A stretch of DNA of 64,000 nucleotides from an uncultured Clostridia bacterium (GTDB taxonomy: Bacteria > Bacillota > Clostridia > Tissierellales > Peptoniphilaceae): the NCBI GenBank assembly GCA_947254025.1, contig CAMYBS010000003.1, positions 54,446 to 118,445 of the forward strand, written 5' to 3'. The position numbers and the translations under genes were made by a program. Of this stretch, positions 25,530-34,167 are shown piece by piece. The notes under the pieces are model-generated. The model had not been told where the DNA came from, made no database searches, and saw only the letters and a list, made by a program, of their open reading frames with translations. The stretch's first letter is position 1. Every line of letters starts with the position of its first letter.

Positions 25530-26699
25530 ATGAATAAATTTTATGAATTAGCTGAAAAAATGCAAGACGAAACCATCAAGATGAGAAGGGATCTACATCA
25601 AATCCCTGAGATAGGTCTTGAAGTTGAGAAGACTTGCGACTACGTTGAAGGAAAGCTTAAAGAGATAGGCCTTGAGCCAGTTAGATATGGTAACAGTGGT
25701 ATATCCGCAATCATCGACTCGGGTAAGGAAGGAAAGTGCCTACTACTAAGAGCCGATATGGACGCTTTGCCAATGAGCGAAGACAACGACTTGCCATTTA
25801 AGGCTACCAATGGCTGTGCACACACTTGCGGCCACGACACTCACGCAGCTATGCTTATAAGCGCTGCAAAGATACTAAATGACAACAAGGATCAATTCAA
25901 GGGCAAGGTTAAGCTTATGTTCCAATCTGCTGAGGAAATCTTCAAGGGCTCACGCTTTATGATTGAGAATGGCATACTTGAGAACCCAAAGGTTGATGCT
26001 GCACTTGCTATGCACACTTCACTTGACGAAGAACCGGGCTCCTTTGGCTACAATCTTGGATACATGACTACATCATGCGACAACTTCAAGATTACCATAG
26101 TAGGCAAGGGCTCACATGGCGCTTATCCACATACAGCGCACGACCCTATATACGCAGGAGTTTTATTATATACACACTTTATGGAGCTTATCGCAAGAGA
26201 GAAAGATCCAAACAAGGTTGCAACACTAACATTCGGTCAATTCGCAGCAGGTAGCAACTCAAACATCATACCGAACGAGTGCGTAATGCAAGGAACACTA
26301 AGAACTTATCAGCCAGAAGTCAGAGAGTACACTAAAGCTAGGATAGCAGAGGCTGTTAAGGCTGTAGAAGTGCTTACACAAACTAAGATTGACGTAGACT
26401 ACTTCAGCGGCGTGCCAAGTCTATACTCCGACCCATCTCTTACAGAGTTCTTCGCAGAAACAATCAAGGACAACATGGACCTTAAGGCGATTAAGGACAG
26501 CAAGATCATGGCATCAGAAGACATGGCTTGCGTTGCAGAAAAAGTTAAGACAACATACTTAATGCTTAACATGAAGACAAAGGGCTGCGATGCTGCGCAC
26601 CACAATCCAAAGGTAATTTTCAACGAAGACGCACTTAAGTATGGAACAGCAATCTTTGCTATATGCGCTGTAAACTATCTTAATAAGTTTGACAAGTAA
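25530..26699 (+). CDS. M20-family metal-dependent amidohydrolase
   Basis: 389 residues. Metal-binding motifs of the aminoacylase/carboxypeptidase (HipO/YkuR) group: DLHQIPEIGLEV, CGHDTHAAM, QSAEEIFKGS and the distal HH near residue 365. The dimerisation domain is inserted about 185-300. It hydrolyses N-acyl amino acids or small peptides in the cytoplasm. Co-transcribed with the KdgT-like permease. Confidence 0.92.
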   Translation: MNKFYELAEKMQDETIKMRRDLHQIPEIGLEVEKTCDYVEGKLKEIGLEPVRYGNSGISAIIDSGKEGKCLLLRADMDALPMSEDNDLPFKATNGCAHTCGHDTHAAMLISAAKILNDNKDQFKGKVKLMFQSAEEIFKGSRFMIENGILENPKVDAALAMHTSLDEEPGSFGYNLGYMTTSCDNFKITIVGKGSHGAYPHTAHDPIYAGVLLYTHFMELIAREKDPNKVATLTFGQFAAGSNSNIIPNECVMQGTLRTYQPEVREYTKARIAEAVKAVEVLTQTKIDVDYFSGVPSLYSDPSLTEFFAETIKDNMDLKAIKDSKIMASEDMACVAEKVKTTYLMLNMKTKGCDAAHHNPKVIFNEDALKYGTAIFAICAVNYLNKFDK

Positions 26700-26719
26700 A
26701 TAGTATATAAGATATAAAT

Positions 26720-26754
26720 ATAGCTGGACACGAATATGTGCCCAGCTATTTTAT
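26720..26754 (+). terminator. Terminator of the permease-hydrolase operon
   Basis: ATAGCTGG-CAC and GTG-CCAGCTAT pair with one internal mismatch, followed by TTTTA. Confidence 0.85.
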
Positions 26755-26833
26755 GCGTGATAACTTATAAGTACTTGACAAAGCTCTTGACTTTATATAT
26801 CATTAAGTAAATACTTGATGGGGAGTGATGAGG

Positions 26834-27025
26834 ATGAGCAAGGATTATAAAGAAGCAATAAAAGAGGCTAAAGAGATGGTACTTGATATAAATAAACGTG
26901 GCGATGCCGCCCTAGGTGATGACGCTTTAGAATTTATGGACTCTCTTATGAGTCATGATGAAATACTTGAAAGCGACTTACGTGTCATAAGTACCGAGAA
27001 GCATTTAAAAAAGAGTAGCAAATAA
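26834..27025 (+). CDS. Small acidic/basic protein of unknown function
   Basis: 63 residues, helical, starting MSKDYKEAIKEAKEMVLDIN. The ATG at 26834 is 8 nt after GGGGAG; an earlier ATG is too close. TTGACA at about 26776 with a TATCAT box gives a promoter. The gene faces the toxin gene head-on and their stop codons are adjacent. Size and charge resemble solitary antitoxins, but no family is recognised. Confidence 0.6.
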   Translation: MSKDYKEAIKEAKEMVLDINKRGDAALGDDALEFMDSLMSHDEILESDLRVISTEKHLKKSSK

Positions 27026-27051
27026 CTATTTTAGTTTCGCTACTCTTTTTG
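27007..27051. terminator. Bidirectional terminator embedded in two coding ends
   Basis: AAAAAGAGTAGC (27008-27019) and GCTACTCTTTTT (27039-27050) form a 12-bp stem. Each arm lies inside the last codons of one of the two convergent genes, so both proteins end in residues encoded by the terminator. Confidence 0.85.
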
Positions 27052-27352
27052 CTGCCTCTTTATACACCTTTGAGTCTTCTCTCATGCCAATTACAATTAC
27101 TAAGACTTCATCTTTTTTCTTTTCTAATTTATATACGATTCTTATTCCTGAACTTCTTAGTTTGAATTTTATTAGGCCAGCTAATTTTGAGTTGTTATGA
27201 TTAGATAGAGCCTTACCATAACCTCCATCTTTATCAAGATATGGATTTAATGATATTCTCTGTAACGCTTTATCAACAACAATCTTTTGAGAGCCATCTA
27301 ACCCTTTGTAATCCTTCATGGCTTCTCTTAAGAAAGATAATTTAAATTTCAT
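27026..27352 (-). CDS. RelE/ParE-family toxin
   Basis: 108 residues with the compact RelE fold: an N-terminal FKLSFLREAMKDYKGLDGSQK helix pair, then beta strands with LIKFKLRSSGIRIVYKLEKK..VLVIVIGMREDSKVYKEA. In this family the toxin cleaves mRNA at the ribosome or poisons gyrase. The R..IRIVYK arrangement points to RelE. It begins 4 nt inside the antitoxin gene. Confidence 0.9.
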   Translation of the reverse strand: MKFKLSFLREAMKDYKGLDGSQKIVVDKALQRISLNPYLDKDGGYGKALSNHNNSKLAGLIKFKLRSSGIRIVYKLEKKKDEVLVIVIGMREDSKVYKEAAKRVAKLK

Positions 27353-27672
27353 TCAATTTCTTCCTCAGATATTGGTTCTACTTTATCAAAATCAATATTA
27401 AACTCTTTTTCAAATTCTTCCAGTGAAACGATATCATCTTCATTTAAATTAGCTAATCTTTTTTCTGCAAGTAAGAGGTCTTTTGCGTCTTCTAATTCAT
27501 CAATCAGCTTTATATATTCTTCTGGAGAGATAAGAACGCATTCGGGCGCGTTGTTTTTAAGAACAATTTTTGATCCGTTTTGTTTTACGTCATCAAATAT
27601 ACGGCCAGCTAGTCCACGATTAAATTCGGAGATAGAAACTGTTTTTCTAGATATTTCTTTTACTAAATCCAT
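27349..27672 (-). CDS. Phd/YefM-family antitoxin
   Basis: 107 residues from an ATG after GAGGTGAT. The N-terminal half (KTVSISEFNRGLAGRIFDDVKQNGSKIVLKNNAPECVLISPEEY) is the DNA-binding Phd/YefM fold, and the acidic C-terminus is the toxin-neutralising part. It is about 25 residues longer than most Phd proteins. Likely binds the 12-nt repeats upstream to repress the pair. Confidence 0.88.
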   Translation of the reverse strand: MDLVKEISRKTVSISEFNRGLAGRIFDDVKQNGSKIVLKNNAPECVLISPEEYIKLIDELEDAKDLLLAEKRLANLNEDDIVSLEEFEKEFNIDFDKVEPISEEEIE

Positions 27673-27690
27673 AATAATCACCTCATATAT

Positions 27691-27745
27691 ATTATAACAC
27701 ATCTTTGTATAAACATCAATATATTTATCGATAAGTTTATCAATA
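27691..27745 (-). promoter_or_regulatory. Toxin-antitoxin promoter and 12-nt operator repeats
   Basis: Minus strand TTGATG (27714-27719), 17 bp, TATAAT (27691-27696). Three 12-nt units TATTGATAAACT, TATCGATAAATA and TATTGATGTTTA (27710-27745) overlap and extend upstream of the -35 box, which suits cooperative antitoxin binding. Confidence 0.65.
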
Positions 27746-27858
27746 TACAATAAATATTTTTATATAAGATACCTTAGATATAATGCTAAAGATTTCTTTT
27801 TGTGGCAATTTATGCTCTTTCGTGTTATAATATAGGTACTTATAAGCGAGGTGAGTTT

Positions 27859-29031
27859 ATGCAGCTTGATATATATAATGAGCCAATCGTTTTCGATGCG
27901 AGTGCGGATGATATAAAAAAGGCGGCTTTTGAAAAATTTCATACTAAGTATGCGTCTGATTGGATAGCTCTTGACTACCTAAGTGATGACTTTATACATA
28001 AAATTAAGGAATGCGCGGAAAGGCTCAAAGAGAACTTCGATGCCTTAGTCGTTGTCGGTATAGGCGGCTCCTTCATAGGTGCTAAGGCCTTTATCGACGC
28101 TTTATCAAGTGAGTTTCCTGTATACTTTGTAGGTAACAACCTTGACAGCGCATGCATTAATAAGCTCTTTGATGAGCTTGAAGGAAAGCGCTACGCAGTA
28201 AACGTGATTAGTAAGTCTGGCACGACTATGGAGACCAAGCTTGTCTTCGAAATTTTACTTGATGATATGAAGAAGAAGGGCTTTGACCTTATGCATAGCG
28301 TAGTTGTCACTAGCTCTGAATCGAGTGAATTACATAAGTTCGCAGTTGAAAACAATACACAATTCTTTAGTATACCTGAGGATATTGGCGGACGCTACAG
28401 TGTCTTTACTGCAGTTGGTCTTTTGCCAATGGCGGTGGCAGGTCTTGACATAGACTCAGCTATAAAATCCATACGCAAGGCGAAATGTGCTTACTACGAA
28501 AGAAGTGAAGCTAATCTAGCACTTGACTACGCCTACTATAGACATAAGGCAGCTAAAGCTTATGCACTTGAGTTTATAAGCATCTACGAGGAAAGACTTG
28601 CTTCATTTACTGAGTGGATAAAGCAGCTACTGTGTGAGTCGCTTGCTAAGGATGAGAAGGGACTCATAGTTTCGAACCTTAAGTATACTCAGGACCTGCA
28701 CTCTATGGGACAGCTCTTGCAAGAGGGCAGAAGAAACATCATAGAGACGCATATATTTGCAAAGGCTTGCGGGGAATCTAACGAAGGACTACAGAACTTA
28801 GAGAGGATAAACGAGATCGCCTTCAAGGCAACTGTTAAGGCGCACCACATGGGAGGCGTGCCAAGCTCTGTAATTAGGCTTAGTACTATAGACGAAGAAA
28901 CTTTATCTGAGCTTGCGATATTCTACATGGCTTCTTGCGTATACAACGCCTGCATGGATGATGTGGAGCCTTATGGTCAACCGGGGGTCGAAGTTTACAA
29001 AGAAAAAATCAGAACTATATTAGGAGAGTGA
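27859..29031 (+). CDS. pgi: Glucose-6-phosphate isomerase
   Basis: 390 residues from an ATG 7 nt after GAGGTG; an upstream in-frame start lacks a ribosome site. It interconverts glucose 6-phosphate and fructose 6-phosphate. VGIGGSFIGAKAFIDAL, VISKSGTTMET, the catalytic region QQ/QLLQEG and the C-terminal FGQPGVE-like phrase (PYGQPGVEVYK) identify it. At 390 residues it is shorter than most PGI proteins (about 450). A TGGCAA-17-TATAAT promoter lies just upstream (TATAAT about 27829). Confidence 0.9.
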   Translation: MQLDIYNEPIVFDASADDIKKAAFEKFHTKYASDWIALDYLSDDFIHKIKECAERLKENFDALVVVGIGGSFIGAKAFIDALSSEFPVYFVGNNLDSACINKLFDELEGKRYAVNVISKSGTTMETKLVFEILLDDMKKKGFDLMHSVVVTSSESSELHKFAVENNTQFFSIPEDIGGRYSVFTAVGLLPMAVAGLDIDSAIKSIRKAKCAYYERSEANLALDYAYYRHKAAKAYALEFISIYEERLASFTEWIKQLLCESLAKDEKGLIVSNLKYTQDLHSMGQLLQEGRRNIIETHIFAKACGESNEGLQNLERINEIAFKATVKAHHMGGVPSSVIRLSTIDEETLSELAIFYMASCVYNACMDDVEPYGQPGVEVYKEKIRTILGE

Positions 29032-29035
29032 TACT

Positions 29036-29320
29036 ATGTTAGCAAAAGTTTTAAAAGAGGAAGGTTTATTAAAGAGCATAAACGGTGTTAATTTCGTTCA
29101 TAAGGTATTGAAGAAGGGCGAAGTAATCGATAAGCACAATCATCCTGGTAAGGAGATAGTCTTTGCAGTTATGAAGGGCGCCTTCGAGATTACTATAGCT
29201 GAGAGCGAAAAGCACAAAGTTGTGGCAGGAGAAGTATTAAACTTTGATGGGGTCAATACCATCAGCGCACTGGCTTTGGAAGACTCTGAAAGCCTTGTTG
29301 TGCTTGTAAACAAAGAATAA
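29036..29320 (+). CDS. Single-domain cupin protein
   Basis: 94 residues with KHNHPGKEIVFAVMKGAFEITI (metal-site histidines) and a short second cupin motif. Such small cupins often bind metal or act as sensors beside redox regulators. It lies 4 nt after pgi and 1 nt before a Crp/Fnr regulator. Confidence 0.85.
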   Translation: MLAKVLKEEGLLKSINGVNFVHKVLKKGEVIDKHNHPGKEIVFAVMKGAFEITIAESEKHKVVAGEVLNFDGVNTISALALEDSESLVVLVNKE

Positions 29321-29321
29321 G

Positions 29322-30014
29322 ATGGAAGAAAGATTACCAGATAGCATTGATCTAAAGAAGATACCGCTTTTTGCATCCTTTACGGACGAGGAGCTTCGCG
29401 AGATCAGACGTGGTCTTAAGCTCGAAACATTCAAGCGCGGCGACGCCATATTCTCATCGGGCGACAGCGCAGACAGGATGTTCATAGTCTACGAAGGCTT
29501 TATGAAGATATCGATGTACCTTTCAGATGGCAGAGAGCAGATCCTCTACATCTACAAGAAGCACGACTTCGTTGGCGGCTTTAACATACTCTACCAAGAC
29601 AAGTACGTCTACAACGCATCTGCAACAACAAATGCTAAGATCATTGTCATAAGTAAGTATGACTTCGAAAACATCATGCTGAAGAACAAAGACTTCGTCC
29701 TAAAAGTTTTGGAGGAAGCCTACTTTAGAATCAGAAAGTCTGAGGAGCTTATCGATAGGCTCTCAGTGATAAACGCGGACATGAAGCTTGCCAAGGCTCT
29801 CATCAATCTTATCAAGATCTCAGGCTCAATCACAGACGGCAAGGTCGCAGTCGACCTTAAGATCAACCGCGAGGAGATGGGTTCCTTCACAGGTCTTACG
29901 CGCGAGACCATATCAAGAAAGCTTAGTCAGTTCCAAGACGAAGGCATCATAACAGTCGAAAGAAACAAGATTATTATAGAAGATGTTAAAAAATTATCAG
30001 ATAAAACCATATAA
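29322..30014 (+). CDS. Crp/Fnr-family transcription regulator
   Basis: 230 residues. Cyclic-nucleotide-type sensor (about 10-125, with FKRGDAIFSSGDSADRMFIVYEG) and a helix-turn-helix (about 150-215, INREEMGSFTGLTRETISRKLSQFQDEGII). No Fnr-type N-terminal cysteine cluster, so sensing is not by an Fe-S cluster. Known relatives respond to haem, NO or organic ligands in anaerobes. Same operon as pgi and the cupin. Confidence 0.92.
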   Translation: MEERLPDSIDLKKIPLFASFTDEELREIRRGLKLETFKRGDAIFSSGDSADRMFIVYEGFMKISMYLSDGREQILYIYKKHDFVGGFNILYQDKYVYNASATTNAKIIVISKYDFENIMLKNKDFVLKVLEEAYFRIRKSEELIDRLSVINADMKLAKALINLIKISGSITDGKVAVDLKINREEMGSFTGLTRETISRKLSQFQDEGIITVERNKIIIEDVKKLSDKTI

Positions 30015-30024
30015 GAGGTGTGCT

Positions 30025-30453
30025 ATGGATAAGTTAATGGAAATTAAAGAAGCAAAGGCCGCTGCTGTAGAGGTCTTGCTAAGGCTTGACGAGGCTGTGA
30101 AGTCTCTTGATGGTGCGTCAAAGATGAGCATGGTGGACATGTTTGGTGGCGCCTTCTTCAGTGTAATTAAGAGAAAGCATATACAAGAAGCGAACCTTAG
30201 TATAAAGGAAGCCGCGATATACCTAAAGAGTCTTAATAAGGAGCTCGGCGACATTGGCATGAGGCTACCTGAAGAGATAAGCGACACTTTGGGAGATAAT
30301 ATTGCAGACATATACTTTGATAATATCTTTACCGATGTGAGAGTTGCAAAAGAGATTAGAGAGAAGCTTGACGAGGTGAGGAGCTTTAGAACAAGTATAG
30401 AAAATTTAATAATGAAGCTTGATAAGGAGCTTGATGAAATAAAAGAATGCTAG
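30025..30453 (+). CDS. Coiled-coil protein of unknown function
   Basis: 142 residues from an ATG after AGAGGTG. Mostly helical with two heptad-like stretches (about 5-30 and 95-140) and a central MVDMFGGAFFSVIKRKHIQEA. I do not recognise a family. It starts 10 nt after the Crp/Fnr gene and ends in the terminator stem, so it is the last gene of the pgi operon. Confidence 0.8.
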   Translation: MDKLMEIKEAKAAAVEVLLRLDEAVKSLDGASKMSMVDMFGGAFFSVIKRKHIQEANLSIKEAAIYLKSLNKELGDIGMRLPEEISDTLGDNIADIYFDNIFTDVRVAKEIREKLDEVRSFRTSIENLIMKLDKELDEIKEC

Positions 30454-30473
30454 AGATGTCTCTAGCATTTTTT
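30446..30473 (+). terminator. Terminator of the pgi operon
   Basis: AATGCTAGAGA-2-TCTCTAGCATT followed by TTTTT; the left arm includes the stop codon. Confidence 0.9.
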
Positions 30474-30479
30474 AATACA

Positions 30480-30737
30480 TTACTTCTCAAGCTCTTCGAA
30501 CAAGGCATCTATCGAATCAAAGACTGGCCTTTCGCCTTTGTCTATCGATGTCTTTATATCTTCAACTGAGGCCTTTAGTTCATCTATCACATTCTTTGGG
30601 TAGACTTCTAGTGGAATCAAAACTATCCTACCATCTTCCTCAACAATTTCAAACTTATCTCCTTGATTCAAATTCATCAAGCTCACTATTTCCTTAGGTA
30701 TAGTCACTTGCGACTTAGCTTTTAATTCAACTAACAT
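30480..30737 (-). CDS. Orphan AbrB/SpoVT-type antitoxin or regulator
   Basis: 85 residues. ELKAKSQVTIPKEIVSLMNLNQGDKFEIVEEDGRIVL is the swapped-hairpin AbrB fold; the C-terminus is acidic and helical. It usually pairs with a RelE- or PIN-type toxin, but downstream is only the shared terminator. Second solitary AbrB-fold antitoxin in the window. Strong ribosome site AAGGAGGT. Confidence 0.87.
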   Translation of the reverse strand: MLVELKAKSQVTIPKEIVSLMNLNQGDKFEIVEEDGRIVLIPLEVYPKNVIDELKASVEDIKTSIDKGERPVFDSIDALFEELEK

Positions 30738-30753
30738 AGCCTTACCTCCTTAG

Positions 30754-30807
30754 TTAGAATTTCTTACTTTCTAATTATATTATATCTTTCAATGCGAGCT
30801 ATGTCAA
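30754..30807 (-). promoter_or_regulatory. Promoter and operator of the orphan AbrB-type gene
   Basis: Minus strand TTGACA (30802-30807), 17 bp, TATAAT (30779-30784). An inverted repeat TTAGAA-9-TTCTAA (30754-30774) lies just downstream, in the position of an autorepression site. Confidence 0.75.
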
Positions 30808-30816
30808 TACATATTA

Positions 30817-30846
30817 TTGACAATAATCCTTTATTAGTTATATAAT
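30817..30846 (+). promoter_or_regulatory. Promoter of the radical SAM-hydEGF operon
   Basis: TTGACA (30817-30822), 18-bp spacer, TATAAT (30841-30846), about 13 nt before the start codon. Confidence 0.8.
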
Positions 30847-30858
30847 AAACTTGGTGAT

Positions 30859-31746
30859 ATGATGTATATATGTAATTTGTGTCCGCGTAAGTGCGGCATA
30901 GACAGAGACGAAAAACTTGGTGTGTGCAGAATGAAAAACGAGCTTGCCGTTTCAAAGGCGAGTGTGCATATATTTGAAGAGCCTGTTATATCAGGCACAC
31001 GTGGTTCGGGTACCATCTTCTTCGCAGGATGCAACCTCTCATGTGTCTTCTGCCAAAACTACGAGATTTCGCAAAACAAAGACGCTCCATATAAGTACAT
31101 AAGCAAAGAAAGGCTCGTAGAGATCTTCTTCGAGCTTAAAGCAAGGGGCGTTCACAACATAAACCTAGTCTCTCCTATGCACTTTTCTCATCTTATCAAA
31201 GACGCCATCGTTATGGCGAAGGAGAAAGGCTTCGACCTACCCTTCGTCTACAATACAAACAGCTACGAGCTCAAAGAGGCCATAGCCAGTCTCGACGGGC
31301 TCATAGATGTCTACCTAGCCGACTTCAAATACTTCTCCGACAGCTACGCCAATGAGTTCTCACACGCGCCGCACTATAGACAGTACGCGCTCGATGCCAT
31401 TGACGAGATGCACAGGCAAGTCCCTGAGGTAGTAGTCCGAGACGGCTTGATGAAGAAGGGCGTCATCATACGTCTACTTTTGCTTCCTAATCTATACTTC
31501 GATGCAAAGAAGATACTTCGCCTTCTATATGGTAAGTATGGCGACAGCGTGATATTCTCACTAATGAATCAGTACCAACCTATGTTCAAGGCAAAGGAGT
31601 ATAAGAAGATTAACAGGACGGTAAGTGACCTTGAGTACGACAGCTTCGTCGACTATGCAGTGAACCTTGGCATATCGAAGGCCTTTGTTCAAGACAAGCA
31701 AGACGGCAAGAATTACACGCCAAACTTTGATTTGGAGGGCGTATAA
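30859..31746 (+). CDS. PflA-like radical SAM protein (COG1313 type)
   Basis: 295 residues. An N-terminal cysteine set CNLCPRKC is followed by the radical SAM motif GCNLSCVFCQNYEIS (CxxxCxxC) near residues 59-66. It resembles uncharacterised PflA-related proteins. Start: two adjacent ATGs (30859, 30862) next to GGTGAT; either is possible. The stop overlaps the hydE start (TAATG), so it is co-translated with hydrogenase maturases and may supply or repair a related cofactor (inference). Confidence 0.88.
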   Translation: MMYICNLCPRKCGIDRDEKLGVCRMKNELAVSKASVHIFEEPVISGTRGSGTIFFAGCNLSCVFCQNYEISQNKDAPYKYISKERLVEIFFELKARGVHNINLVSPMHFSHLIKDAIVMAKEKGFDLPFVYNTNSYELKEAIASLDGLIDVYLADFKYFSDSYANEFSHAPHYRQYALDAIDEMHRQVPEVVVRDGLMKKGVIIRLLLLPNLYFDAKKILRLLYGKYGDSVIFSLMNQYQPMFKAKEYKKINRTVSDLEYDSFVDYAVNLGISKAFVQDKQDGKNYTPNFDLEGV

Positions 31747-32747
31747 TGATATTTACGGATATGGAGCTAAGAGAGATACTTCTTACTGAGGATAATGTTT
31801 TTTTAGAAGAGCTATACAGTAGGGCACGCGAGGCAGCCAAGGCTACTTTCTCGAACAAGATTTACATAAGAGCCTTGATAGAGTTTTCAAACTATTGCAA
31901 AGAAGGCTGCTACTACTGCGGCATCAACAGGACGAAGACGAGTGTTAAGAGGTTTCGCTTAAAAGAGGAAGAGATCTACTCAGCGGCAGAGTCTGCATAC
32001 GAGGCAGGCTTTAGAACCTTCGTCTTGCAAGGCGGCGAGGACATGCACTTTACTGACGAGACCTTTGCGCGTATCATAAGCCATTTGCATGAGACTTATG
32101 ATGCAGCCATCACCTTATCCTTAGGTGTGAGGAGTAAAGAAGCCTACAAGATGTTCAAGGACGCAGGGGCAGACAGATTTTTATTAAGACACGAGACGGC
32201 GGACTCTGAGATATTTAAAAAGCTGCACCCAGCTGAGCAAAGCCTTGAGAGGAGACTAAGGGCTATCTACGACTTAAAGGAGCTCGGCTACCAAGTCGGC
32301 ACCGGCTTCATGGTCGGAGCGCCATATACAAGTGTGGAGAGCTATATCAAGGATGTAAAATTAATCAGAGACATCGATCCAGCGATGATAGGCATGGGTC
32401 CTTTCATACCATCGAAGGGCACGCGCTTTGAATCTTATCCACACGGCACGGTTGAGATGACACGCAAATTACTCGCAGTTCTAAGGCTTGAGCACCCCAA
32501 GGCACTAATACCATCGACGACTGCCTTAAATACTATTGATGATAATGGTAGAAAATTGGGTATATTATCAGGGGCGAATGTAATCATGCCCAATGTATCA
32601 CCAAAATTTGCACGCGAGAGCTATAACCTTTATGACGGTAAGAAGGCATCAGGCCTTGAAGCCATAGAAGGAGTACGCGCGCTAAATGATTATTTAAAAG
32701 AATTTGGCTACGAGATAGAATTTTCGAGAGGAGATTACAATGTTTAA
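31746..32747 (+). CDS. hydE: [FeFe]-hydrogenase maturase HydE
   Basis: 333 residues, radical SAM TIM barrel with CKEGCYYCGI (CxxxCxxC, about residues 57-64), YEAGFRTFVLQGGEDM and GTGFMVGAP. HydE helps build the dithiomethylamine-bridged di-iron subcluster. Overlaps hydG by 8 nt. Confidence 0.95.
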   Translation: MIFTDMELREILLTEDNVFLEELYSRAREAAKATFSNKIYIRALIEFSNYCKEGCYYCGINRTKTSVKRFRLKEEEIYSAAESAYEAGFRTFVLQGGEDMHFTDETFARIISHLHETYDAAITLSLGVRSKEAYKMFKDAGADRFLLRHETADSEIFKKLHPAEQSLERRLRAIYDLKELGYQVGTGFMVGAPYTSVESYIKDVKLIRDIDPAMIGMGPFIPSKGTRFESYPHGTVEMTRKLLAVLRLEHPKALIPSTTALNTIDDNGRKLGILSGANVIMPNVSPKFARESYNLYDGKKASGLEAIEGVRALNDYLKEFGYEIEFSRGDYNV

Positions 32748-34167
32748 ATATGATGTTAATTCAGAAAAAGCGGATGAATTTATCAATCATGAGGAGATAC
32801 TCGCCTCGCTTGAGTATGGAAGGAAAAACAAGCACAACAGAGAGCTAATCAAGGCTGCGATAGAGAAGGCGAAGGAAGTAAAGGGCCTTTCTCACAGAGA
32901 AGCCTTCCTTCTTTTATCATCCGAAGAAGAAGATTTGAATGAAGAAGTGTACAAGCTTGCAAACGATATCAAGCGTAAGTTTTATGGCAACAGAATAGTT
33001 CTTTTTGCGCCACTTTACTTATCCAACTACTGTGTCAATGGCTGTGTCTACTGTCCATATCACCTAAAGAACAAAACTATACGCAGAAGAAAGCTTACAC
33101 AAGAGGAGATCAGAAACGAAGTTATCGCACTTCAAGACATGGGTCACAAAAGACTTGCGCTTGAAACAGGCGAGGACCCTGTCAATAACCCAATCGAGTA
33201 CATACTAGAGTCGATCAAGACCATCTACTCAGTTCATCACAAGGCAGGCGATATAAGAAGGGTCAATGTCAATATCGCTGCGACAACTGTTGAAAACTAC
33301 AAGAAATTAAAAGATGTCGGCATAGGAACCTACATACTATTCCAAGAGACATACCATAGAAAGAACTACGAGGCATTGCACCCAACAGGACCAAAGCACG
33401 ACTACGCATATCACACAGAGGCCATGGACAGAGCGCAACTCGGCGGCATAGACGACGTCGGATGCGGAGTACTCTTTGGACTTAATAACTACGAGTACGA
33501 CTTCATAGGTCTACTTATGCATGCAGAACACCTTGAAGCGCGCTTCGGAGTTGGACCTCATACCATAAGCGTGCCAAGAATTAGACCGGCAGATGACATA
33601 GATCCAGAAAACTTTGAGAATGCAATCAGTGACGATATATTTAAAAAGATTGTTGCCTGCATCAGAGTTTCAGTGCCATACACAGGTATGATCATATCGA
33701 CAAGAGAGTCAGTAGCGACTAGAGCGAATATCATCGACTTCGGCATCAGTCAAATAAGCGGCGGATCCAAGACATCGGTTGGCGGCTACGCACACGAAGA
33801 AGAGGAGTCCTCAGCAGATACAGAGCAGTTCTTCACATCAGACCAAAGAACACTTGATGAGGTCGTTTCATGGCTTATGGACACAAACCATATACCATCA
33901 TTCTGCACAGCATGCTACAGAGCAGGCAGAACAGGCGACAGGTTCATGAGCCTAGTTAAAGCAGGACAAATCGGTAACATCTGCCAACCAAACGCACTTA
34001 TGACACTTAAGGAGTACTTAATGGATTACGCATCGCCAGAGACAAGGAAAAAGGGCGAAGCGCTTATCGAAAGAGAGATAGAAAACATCGGCAAGGAAAA
34101 AGTTAAGAACATAGTCAGAGATAACCTTAAGAAGATCGAAGAAGGCGAGAGAGACTTCAGACTATGA
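32740..34167 (+). CDS. hydG: [FeFe]-hydrogenase maturase HydG
   Basis: 475 residues. Tyrosine lyase of the radical SAM class making the CO and CN ligands. CVNGCVYCPYH (CxxxCxxC, about 104-111) binds the SAM cluster; the C-terminal CTACYRAGRTGDRFM holds the auxiliary cluster cysteines. LALETGEDP and GVGPHTISVPRIRPA are family motifs. Overlaps hydF by 4 nt (ATGA). Confidence 0.96.
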   Translation: MFKYDVNSEKADEFINHEEILASLEYGRKNKHNRELIKAAIEKAKEVKGLSHREAFLLLSSEEEDLNEEVYKLANDIKRKFYGNRIVLFAPLYLSNYCVNGCVYCPYHLKNKTIRRRKLTQEEIRNEVIALQDMGHKRLALETGEDPVNNPIEYILESIKTIYSVHHKAGDIRRVNVNIAATTVENYKKLKDVGIGTYILFQETYHRKNYEALHPTGPKHDYAYHTEAMDRAQLGGIDDVGCGVLFGLNNYEYDFIGLLMHAEHLEARFGVGPHTISVPRIRPADDIDPENFENAISDDIFKKIVACIRVSVPYTGMIISTRESVATRANIIDFGISQISGGSKTSVGGYAHEEEESSADTEQFFTSDQRTLDEVVSWLMDTNHIPSFCTACYRAGRTGDRFMSLVKAGQIGNICQPNALMTLKEYLMDYASPETRKKGEALIEREIENIGKEKVKNIVRDNLKKIEEGERDFRL

